From SHAN690 sp041391765 (lineage in GTDB: Bacteria > Bacteroidota > Bacteroidia > Flavobacteriales_G > Salibacteraceae), in contig JAWKNJ010000030.1 of NCBI GenBank assembly GCA_041391765.1, positions 1-64,000 on the forward strand: 64,000 nt of DNA. The letters are read 5' to 3'. The position numbers and the translations under genes were made by a program. Positions 58,587 through 64,000 of this stretch are shown here, in pieces; position 1 is the first letter of the stretch; every line of letters begins with the position of its first letter. A model generated the notes under the pieces. The model worked only from the letters and a program-made list of their open reading frames with translations, did no database searches and was not told the origin of the DNA.

Positions 58587-59189
58587 TCAGAGGGTTACAG
58601 CTTTCAGCTGCTTGTCATGGAATTTGCCTAGTGCTGCTATGGCTACGATTGCTCCCACCGTGGCAAATAGCATGTCGGCCTGCGTGTCCCATGCATAACC
58701 CTGTGTTCCAAGAAATGCCTCGGCTGACTCACCGGTTAGCTCCGCCACCATCCATTCCAAAAACTCGTACATCGCGCTGATCGACAGGCACAGGGCCACG
58801 ATCATCACATTGAGCCAAGCCTTGCCGGAAACCACTTTCTTGCGGACTAACACCTCGCGGGTAATCATTGCAGGCACGAAACCCTGCGCGAAGTGACCCA
58901 CCTTGTCATAGTTGTTCCGTTCCCAACCCATCACCTCGCTTAGCCAATCAAAGAGTGGCACTTCTGCATAGGTGTAATGCCCGCCCACCATCAAAATGCA
59001 ACAGTGTATGGTGACGAGTACATAAACCAAGGGTGTGAACTCAAATCGAGATCGGGTTGCCCACAGCACTGCAAGTGCTATGATGGCGGGAAACACTTCC
59101 AGCGCCCAGGTGAAATAGTCCTTGGGCGAAATGGCTGACCAGATCAATACCAGGGCATATACAACCAATAGAATCCGCTCCAATCGCAT
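58587..59189 (-). CDS. DUF2238/YjdF family membrane protein
   Basis: 200 residues from ATG 59189 (MRLERILLVVYALVLIWSAI). Six or so membrane helices; MGWERNNYDKVGHFAQGFVPAMITREVL and MYEFLEWMVAELTGESAEAFLGTQGYAWDTQADMLFA are the family's hallmarks, including Glu/His residues in membrane segments. Function unknown. It is the last gene of the CDF-led operon; ATG 59246 is inside the upstream gene and not preferred. Confidence 0.88.
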   Translation of the reverse strand: MRLERILLVVYALVLIWSAISPKDYFTWALEVFPAIIALAVLWATRSRFEFTPLVYVLVTIHCCILMVGGHYTYAEVPLFDWLSEVMGWERNNYDKVGHFAQGFVPAMITREVLVRKKVVSGKAWLNVMIVALCLSISAMYEFLEWMVAELTGESAEAFLGTQGYAWDTQADMLFATVGAIVAIAALGKFHDKQLKAVTL

Positions 59190-59199
59190 CGCCAATGCT

Positions 59200-59550
59200 T
59201 TATGCTCTAAGGATTTTCTCCATCGCCTTGCCCTTGGCCAACTCATCGATGAGCTTGTCCAGGTATCGAATCTTTTGCATCAAGGGATCTTCCACTTCTT
59301 CCACGCGCACACCACAAACCACACCCGTTATTTTCGAAACATTGGGATTCAGTTGCGGAGCCTGACCAAAGAAGGCCTCAAAATCTGTTTTATCGTGGAT
59401 AACCGTTTCGAGTGCCTTTTGATCATATCCGGTGAGCCACCGTACGATCGTGTCCACTTCTTCCTTTGTTCGGCCTTTGCGCTCCGCCTTGTTCACGTAT
59501 GCAGGATATACACTGGCAAAGGGCATGGTGAAAATTCGGTGCTTCTCCAT
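59200..59550 (-). CDS. DUF2200 family protein
   Basis: 116 residues: MEKHRIFTMPFASVYPAYVNKAERKGRTKEEVD then GYDQKALETVIHDKTDFEAFFGQAP. Matches the DUF2200 family fully along its length. Function unknown. Its ATG overlaps the CDF gene's stop, and the YjdF gene follows after 10 nt, so the three are cotranscribed. Confidence 0.93.
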   Translation of the reverse strand: MEKHRIFTMPFASVYPAYVNKAERKGRTKEEVDTIVRWLTGYDQKALETVIHDKTDFEAFFGQAPQLNPNVSKITGVVCGVRVEEVEDPLMQKIRYLDKLIDELAKGKAMEKILRA

Positions 59551-60434
59551 TACGCTGTTTTTTCCATGGGTTCAATATGAATCAACACGTGTCCCAAATT
59601 AGGGATCGTACTTCTTAAGTGGTCCTTGAGTTCATGACTAATCGCGTGCCCTTCTTTCACTGGAATATTCGCGTCTACCATCGCGTGCAAATCAACATGA
59701 AACTTAATGCCCGACTTGCGAATGAAGCACTTTTCTGTGCCTTCAATGCCATCCACTTCGTTTGCTCTCACTCTAATTTCAGCCACTAGCGCATCATACT
59801 GGTGTTCGTCCATGATCTCCCCCAAGGCAGGTCTGAAAATCAAGTAGCTGTTGTAAATAATAAAGCCAGAAGCGAGCAGTGCAGCCCAGTCATCGGCTGT
59901 TTCATAGCCTTCACCCATCACCACGGCTACGGATATCCCCAAAAACGCCATCACCGAAGTAATCGCATCGCTACGGTGATGCCAGGCTTCTGCGCGCAAC
60001 GAGGTGCTCTTCGTTTCTCTGCTTTTCTTGGCAACAATTTGATACGAAACCTCTTTCCACAAAATGATACCACCCAAAACAATCAGTGTCCATGATGCCG
60101 GTGTTTTATGCGGAGTTTGAATGTGCAAGATGCTTTCGTAAGCAATTACGGTGGCCGAGGTCACCAGGAACGCAACCACCACAAACGTCATCAGAGGCTC
60201 AATCTTACCATGACCATAAGGATGGTTTTCATCCGCAGGCCGCTTAGCATAGGTCAACCCAAAAAGCACCAGAAGAGAAGCAAAAACATCGGTGGTTGAC
60301 TCAATCGCATCTGCCACTAAGGCATAGGAGTTTCCCAGAATGCCGGCCACTGCCTTGATCAGCGCCAGGCCAACATTTCCCGCCAGGCTGAAATAAGTGG
60401 TGCGTATCGCGCTTTGTTCCGTGTTGTTGGCCAA
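59550..60434 (-). CDS. Cation diffusion facilitator family transporter
   Basis: 294 residues with six membrane helices. The transport site is in ALVADAIESTTDVFAS and AEAWHHRSDAITS; RPADENHPYGHGKIEP is the usual cytosolic loop. The C-terminal domain (AEIRVRANEVDGIEGTEKCFIRKSGIKFHVDLHAMVDA) is the dimerisation module. Exports Zn, Co, Fe or Mn. It heads a three-gene operon with DUF2200 and DUF2238. Confidence 0.92.
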   Translation of the reverse strand: MANNTEQSAIRTTYFSLAGNVGLALIKAVAGILGNSYALVADAIESTTDVFASLLVLFGLTYAKRPADENHPYGHGKIEPLMTFVVVAFLVTSATVIAYESILHIQTPHKTPASWTLIVLGGIILWKEVSYQIVAKKSRETKSTSLRAEAWHHRSDAITSVMAFLGISVAVVMGEGYETADDWAALLASGFIIYNSYLIFRPALGEIMDEHQYDALVAEIRVRANEVDGIEGTEKCFIRKSGIKFHVDLHAMVDANIPVKEGHAISHELKDHLRSTIPNLGHVLIHIEPMEKTA

Positions 60435-60488
60435 GGGTTAAGGTCAGTTATAGTCGGGCTAAAACTAAGGCTTTGAATATTTTCCTGA

Positions 60489-60839
60489 TTAATCCTTCTT
60501 CGTCTGCACCCTGTGCTTTTCTACGTAGTCAATCTTTCCATCCTCATACATCGTAGTCTTTGTTTTACGAATCACGGTGTTGTTCGCACCAGTGATGGCT
60601 CGAGTAATTATCTTCTGTGTTTTCTTTCCGTCCGGCTTTGAGTATACGGTGACCAATCCAACAGCCATGCGCGGCCATACGTATCGGTAGCTCACGTATC
60701 GGAATTCACTTTCGTGCATTACCACTTCATCCGCACAGTTCTTCGTTCGATCTTCATTGCTGAAGCGCACCAACGGCCGCATGTAGCAGGAGCTTAACAA
60801 CAAGGAACATAGTGTAGTCAAGGAGATGTTCTTGATCAT
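60489..60839 (-). CDS. Hypothetical lipoprotein
   Basis: 116 residues from ATG 60839, with a lipobox LLLSSCYM. The rest (RFSNEDRTKNCADEVVMHESEFRYVSYRY and YEDGKIDYVEKHRVQ) is not recognised. ATG 60860 would only prepend seven residues. Confidence 0.55.
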   Translation of the reverse strand: MIKNISLTTLCSLLLSSCYMRPLVRFSNEDRTKNCADEVVMHESEFRYVSYRYVWPRMAVGLVTVYSKPDGKKTQKIITRAITGANNTVIRKTKTTMYEDGKIDYVEKHRVQTKKD

Positions 60840-60876
60840 TGATTCGTGGTTGAGTAGCATAGCCTTTTGGGTGAAG

Positions 60877-61347
60877 TTACTTTAATTCCTTTACCATTAT
60901 CGCGGTAGGATGGTCCTTATAGTCGATTCGCTCAATCGTTTTCCAGCCGCATCGAGTGTATAGTGACCCAGCCGTGAATGTATATAGGTAGATGGTATCA
61001 AATTGCAGGGCTTTGGCTTTTAGTTCTATTGCCTCCAGAAGTGATTGACCTATACCCTTATGTCGATGCCCGTTATCCGTGTAGAGAAGCGCCACCCAAG
61101 GCCCTAATGTTTTGAACTTCGGATGTGTATTCAATAAGTTAACCTCATGACATAGGCCGCCTGTGCCTACCATCTCACCATTGCGGTATGCAACCAACTG
61201 AACTAAGGTATTTTCACTCGGTTGATTCCTCAGTCGTCCAATCGTTTTCTCCGTGGGAGTGTCCCACTCGCTCAAATACCAAGTGGCAATTCTCTCGATC
61301 GCGCTGTGATCAGAACCATTCAGGGGACGCACATCTATTTCTGACAT
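60877..61347 (-). CDS. GNAT family N-acetyltransferase
   Basis: 156 residues from ATG 61347 (MSEIDVRPLNGSDHSAIERI). Acetyl-CoA binding motif LLYTDNGHRHKGIGQSLLEAI and a C-terminal TIYLYTFTAGSLYTRCGW match the family. Substrate unknown. It is the first recognisable gene of a same-strand run with hairpin-containing gaps. Confidence 0.88.
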   Translation of the reverse strand: MSEIDVRPLNGSDHSAIERIATWYLSEWDTPTEKTIGRLRNQPSENTLVQLVAYRNGEMVGTGGLCHEVNLLNTHPKFKTLGPWVALLYTDNGHRHKGIGQSLLEAIELKAKALQFDTIYLYTFTAGSLYTRCGWKTIERIDYKDHPTAIMVKELK

Positions 61348-61352
61348 CAGAT

Positions 61353-61366
61353 GCATGCTTTCATAG
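61353..61366. repeat. 14-bp repeat GCATGCTTTCATAG, copy 1
   Basis: This word recurs exactly at 62880-62893 in another intergenic gap. It lies between the GNAT and VanW genes, just before the GNAT start. A related but diverged form (GCATGCTTTAGAGCC, opposite strand) is at 62224-62238. Confidence 0.6.
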
Positions 61367-61386
61367 CCTATACTGGCATTCGTTTT

Positions 61387-62199
61387 TTATTTCTTTTCTT
61401 CTAAAAATGGGTTGTACATCGTGAGGGCGTGATTTTCGACCAGTAACGTCTTGGTCTCGGTGCCGTTCTCGTCTGTTTCCACTTTGATTATTTGGTTGTG
61501 TCGTGAATATCCACCCCACATTTGTTGTTTCATGAGGTGGTTTTCCTCCTCGATTCTATACTTAGAAGTCAACTTGTTGGATGAAAATAGTTCACCATGT
61601 AAATAGTCATGGTCTAACCAAAGGTGAATTTGGAACTCGGTGTCAGTTTCGTTTTTGACTTGTAAGTCAATGTAGTTGTAAGAAAGAGTAGCGCCTGCGC
61701 CAAACGGTACAGTCCTGTTCACATCGGGGAATACATCAAATCCGTGACGATGTCTTTCTGTAATTGAAATAGGGGAGTGTGCAAAGATCCAAAACAGCAA
61801 ATTACCCAATTGACATAAACCACCCCCAGTTCCTTTGTCCACGTTACCTTGATTAAGAACTAAACCGTCCAGGTATCCTTTGGATTTTGTTGGTCTGCCG
61901 ACTTGTTTCCAAAGCGAAAATGTCTCTCCGGGTTTGATGACAGTCAAATTGAGCCTGTCAACCGCCAATTTTAGGTTAGTTCTCTTGTTCTCTTGTAGGT
62001 ACATGTCCACGTCCTTTAAAGGTCTTAGGATCATGGATTGATGTTTTATTACGGAATGTCCGTTGATCGGATCAATTACTTGTCGAGCCCATTTTTGTTT
62101 TCCAAACAGCCAGTCCATTTTCCGTTTTAGGATAAAGTATTCTTTACCTAAAGTTTGTCTCAGCGGACTACGGATTATTGGTTTCTGGATGTTTGTCAT
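61387..62199 (-). CDS. VanW family protein
   Basis: 270 residues. LNLTVIKPGETFSLWKQVGRPTKSKGYLDGLVL, GTGGGLCQLGNLLFWIFAHSPI and ITERHRHGFDVFPDVNRTVPFGAGATLSYNYIDLQ are the VanW hallmarks, including a conserved Cys in GGGLCQ. Members occur beside vancomycin-resistance genes and in many Bacteroidota; the role is unclear but probably envelope-related. Confidence 0.88.
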   Translation of the reverse strand: MTNIQKPIIRSPLRQTLGKEYFILKRKMDWLFGKQKWARQVIDPINGHSVIKHQSMILRPLKDVDMYLQENKRTNLKLAVDRLNLTVIKPGETFSLWKQVGRPTKSKGYLDGLVLNQGNVDKGTGGGLCQLGNLLFWIFAHSPISITERHRHGFDVFPDVNRTVPFGAGATLSYNYIDLQVKNETDTEFQIHLWLDHDYLHGELFSSNKLTSKYRIEEENHLMKQQMWGGYSRHNQIIKVETDENGTETKTLLVENHALTMYNPFLEEKK

Positions 62200-62211
62200 T
62201 TTATGTGAATA

Positions 62212-62260
62212 CCAACGCTCTGGCTCTAAAGCATGCTGCGCAGCGGTGGGGTTGTCAGCC
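62212..62260. repeat. attC-like hairpin gap 3
   Basis: Between VanW and DUF1287. CAAC (62213-62216) and GTTG (62251-62254) form the outer pair and GCTGCGCAGC the inner palindrome, with GGCT and AGCC between. The 3' core lacks an exact GTTRRRY match. Weaker than the other two sites. Confidence 0.3.
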
Positions 62261-62265
62261 TCAAT

Positions 62266-62850
62266 TTATTCTTTCTCAAATCTATAATGCCCAATGATCT
62301 TGTAGTTAAACAACATGTCTTCTTCAACCTGGCCTGCACCAATGTTATGGATGACCGTATGCCTTTGTCCGGCATTCGACTTTCTGCTGGACACGATTCC
62401 AATATGGGTTATCCCACCGCCCAGATTCCAGCAAACAATGTCGCCCGGTTGGTAGTCAATTGGGTCTTGTGTGATTTCTTTTACGGTTCCATGTTGTGTG
62501 AAAAACGTCATTAAGTTAGGCACGCGTCTATGGTCGATGTTTTTGTCCGGCCCAGTCAGTCCCCAGTTTTTCGGGTATTTGTCAAAGTTGGCTTTCATGT
62601 CCTCGTGGACTTCTTTCTGAAGGTCGATGCCCAGCTTTCTGTAGGCCCGGATGACAACGTCTGTGCAGACTCCCTTATCGGCTGGTACGTCACCGTTTGG
62701 GTAGTCGATTTGGAAATATGCAGGGTCATATTTCACGTTCTGTCGTGTCAATGCATGGGCGGAGTCAGCCAGATGGTTGTAAAAACTTGTCTGCCCAACA
62801 ACTGAACTGATTGTCATTGATAACAGGAGTGTTTTTATTAGCGCTTTCAT
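62266..62850 (-). CDS. DUF1287 family secreted protein
   Basis: 194 residues with signal peptide (MKALIKTLLLSMTISSVVGQ). KYDPAYFQIDYPNGDVPADKGVCTDVVIRAYRKLGIDLQKEVHEDM and DYQPGDIVCWNLGGGITHIGIVS match DUF1287, a NlpC/P60-like group. Cys in GVCTDVV and His in THIGIV look like a papain-type pair. Probably a periplasmic peptidase or amidase. Confidence 0.88.
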   Translation of the reverse strand: MKALIKTLLLSMTISSVVGQTSFYNHLADSAHALTRQNVKYDPAYFQIDYPNGDVPADKGVCTDVVIRAYRKLGIDLQKEVHEDMKANFDKYPKNWGLTGPDKNIDHRRVPNLMTFFTQHGTVKEITQDPIDYQPGDIVCWNLGGGITHIGIVSSRKSNAGQRHTVIHNIGAGQVEEDMLFNYKIIGHYRFEKE

Positions 62851-62865
62851 GTCTGTTTGTTTGCG

Positions 62866-62905
62866 GCCTTAGCTATGGGGCATGCTTTCATAGGATTTGT
62901 TAGGC
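62866..62905. repeat. attC-like hairpin gap 2
   Basis: Read on the minus strand: GCCTAAC, a CTATG/CATAG stem around an 11-nt loop, then CTAAGGC. GCCTAAC fits the RYYYAAC core of an integron attC site; the other core (GCTAAGG) has one deviation from GTTRRRY. It lies directly after the stop of the 62907-63356 gene and contains copy 2 of the 14-bp repeat (62880-62893). Confidence 0.4.
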
Positions 62906-62906
62906 G

Positions 62907-63356
62907 TTAGTTTTTTTTTTCAGCGTATGCGGGAATCTTCCCTTCATTTATCCATTTCTCCACATCCGTTTTATGTCCCTCAAAGTCTCCAAAGCAGAGA
63001 GCATCCAGTATTTCCTCTCTGCTCATCTCAGGATTATCAAATGCCTTTCTCAACTCGTCAATTGATCGGTCAACGAATTTTTCAAATCTTTCAGGTGCCC
63101 ATATGTATTCTTTTTCATACCAATTCGGTGTTGATTGATCAATTTGGAACTCTTTTGGAAGTTCGCCATGTATGGATGATCGTACTGCAGTTCCCTCAAA
63201 ATTTGATGGTATCAGCCGATTATCGAATACTAATGGATGACTTATTGCAATAACTGAAGTGTTCCGACTATAGTCCATGCTTGCCATACCAACTATCTCA
63301 AGTCCTACCTTCTTTAAGTGTCCATATCGGCTCTTGAATCTTGAAAGTACACTCAT
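62907..63356 (-). CDS. Hypothetical protein
   Basis: 149 residues (MSVLSRFKSRYGHLKKVGLE), no membrane segment or signal. The last third is acidic and helical (RFEKFVDRSIDELRKAFDNPEMSREEILDALCFG). No family recognised. It lies between two attC-like gaps, as integron cassette genes do. Confidence 0.6.
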   Translation of the reverse strand: MSVLSRFKSRYGHLKKVGLEIVGMASMDYSRNTSVIAISHPLVFDNRLIPSNFEGTAVRSSIHGELPKEFQIDQSTPNWYEKEYIWAPERFEKFVDRSIDELRKAFDNPEMSREEILDALCFGDFEGHKTDVEKWINEGKIPAYAEKKN

Positions 63357-63371
63357 GTTTTTTTAAATGAC

Positions 63372-63419
63372 GCCCAACGGTTTGGCTATGAAGCGACATG
63401 TTTTACAGCCTTCGTTGGC
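63372..63419. repeat. attC-like hairpin gap 1
   Basis: Read on the minus strand: GCCAACG-AAGGCT at one end and AGCC-AAAC-CGTTGGGC at the other form a two-part imperfect hairpin around a loop. GTTGGGC fits the GTTRRRY core site; the opposite core (AGCCAAC) has one mismatch to RYYYAAC. It directly follows a stop codon, the usual place of attC. Confidence 0.4.
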
Positions 63420-64000
63420 TACTGTTTTTTAATCATTTTGTAATGCAAATTCAAGAATCGAATGCCATAGAAATTCAGACTATGGTCTGCTCTGAGCATG
63501 TTCTCATCATCTTCATAAACTCGAATCCATTCGTGCATTGAACGAACAAATCGGGCCCAATATTTCCCCTTCCCATTGGTTAAGGTAAAGTAAAAGCCGT
63601 TGTCCCCAAATTTTCTTCCATCGGAACTCAAGGTCAATGAACCATCACGATTAATCTGTTTTGTCATGATAACCGAAGCATTCCCATTGGGTAGAGGAAA
63701 TACTACTTTCAGAAGGGGGGAAGAATAATTTGGATTCTCACAAGTGGTGTAAACTCCAGAGTAGATTACATCATTTGTGCTTTTGATAATCCTATACCAA
63801 ATTGTCCATTTGGTCTTGTTTGAATCGTTGGCTTTCAATTTTATTATTTCACTCTTCAAGCCTTTTGCAGTATCAATTGAGTTTAGGGGCAAATTGAGTT
63901 GCTGCAAACGCTTACTAAATACAATTGACAGAAGCAGTCCAAAAGGTTTGAATATGCCTTTCCACTCAGACCAAACTTCAAAATCATAGTTTGAAGTGTT
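63419..64000 (-). CDS. Hypothetical protein (5' end outside window)
   Basis: The reading is open to the window edge and gives 193 residues without a start (NTSNYDFEVWSEWKGIF first). LTKWTIWYRIIKSTNDVIYSG-like beta-rich sequence and a central DGRKFGDNGFYFTLTNGKGKYW region suggest a beta-sandwich. No family recognised. It is the upstream-most member of the run of single genes with attC-like gaps; a further start lies beyond the right edge. Confidence 0.6.
   Translation of the reverse strand, partial: NTSNYDFEVWSEWKGIFKPFGLLLSIVFSKRLQQLNLPLNSIDTAKGLKSEIIKLKANDSNKTKWTIWYRIIKSTNDVIYSGVYTTCENPNYSSPLLKVVFPLPNGNASVIMTKQINRDGSLTLSSDGRKFGDNGFYFTLTNGKGKYWARFVRSMHEWIRVYEDDENMLRADHSLNFYGIRFLNLHYKMIKKQ

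Noticed and set aside
1..64000. tRNA, rRNA, CRISPR arrays, transposase or phage genes
   Set aside because: No cloverleaf with a GGTTCGAATC-type arm, no repeat-spacer pattern and no recognisable transposase, integrase or structural phage gene was seen on either strand.

Overview
The window comes from a member of the Bacteroidota, most likely the Flavobacteriales or a close relative. The evidence is a type B gliding/T9SS C-terminal sorting domain with SprB-like repeats, a carboxypeptidase-regulatory-domain TonB receptor, CcoS/CcoN-type cbb3 oxidase genes, BlaI/M56 pairs with a TonB-like tail, TAnnTTTG-like promoter boxes and little Shine-Dalgarno use. I saw no rRNA, tRNA, CRISPR array, transposase or phage structural gene. 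No gene-free stretch exceeds about 300 bases.

Left part (1-16.2 kb): the 5' end of a cbb3 oxidase operon (ccoN, ccoS) runs off the left edge. Upstream of it is a stretch with several genes broken by small frameshifts: an AAA ATPase/nuclease-like pair, an S4 protein, a YwbE protein, a histidine kinase and a heavily decayed copper P-type ATPase (ccoI). Intact genes between them include a DEAD-box helicase, a VF530-type protein and two BlaI-M56 regulatory systems. The first BlaI system (5.7-8.1 kb) is the standout. Its BlaR1-like membrane protease carries an M23 endopeptidase domain and an N-acetylmuramoyl-L-alanine amidase domain where the antibiotic sensor normally sits. The second system (8.7-10.3 kb) has a TonB-like C-terminus. 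Both are preceded by near-identical inverted repeats with half-sites phased at 20 bp, which suggests related or cross-talking repressors.

Middle part (15.7-33.7 kb): mostly housekeeping and cell-surface genes. They include a 983-residue T9SS-secreted protein, CorA, a TPR/beta-propeller protein, the overlapping chain nnr-rhomboid-aminotransferase, YqgE, PdxH, a TPR/HisKA protein without an ATPase domain, a nucleoid-associated protein and a bleomycin-hydrolase-type C1 peptidase.

33.7-37.7 kb is an operon for the lower meta-cleavage pathway: two hydratase/decarboxylase paralogues, acetaldehyde dehydrogenase and 4-hydroxy-2-oxovalerate aldolase, likely serving 2-aminomuconate or catechol breakdown. 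A four-helix-bundle gene interrupts it, bracketed by copies of an 11-bp sequence and followed by a 14-bp-arm inverted repeat. 38.6-42.4 kb is a metal-homeostasis block: a DtxR/MntR regulator and ZIP transporter divergent from a TonB receptor, with a 16-bp dyad between them. 42.4-49.5 kb holds a SpoIIE/PP2C signalling protein, an LVIVD-repeat secreted protein, small cytosolic proteins and an Omp85-type barrel.

Right part (49.5-64 kb): an amino-acid/peptide operon (Na+/solute symporter, GNAT, M20 amidohydrolase, alanine racemase, second racemase). Next is an ArsR-SRPBCC-DoxX-YdeI-YdeI operon behind a perfect 18-bp-arm nested palindrome, then a CDF exporter operon. Finally there is a same-strand run of single genes (GNAT, VanW, DUF1287, two unknowns) separated by short hairpin-forming gaps that resemble integron attC sites and continues off the right edge.
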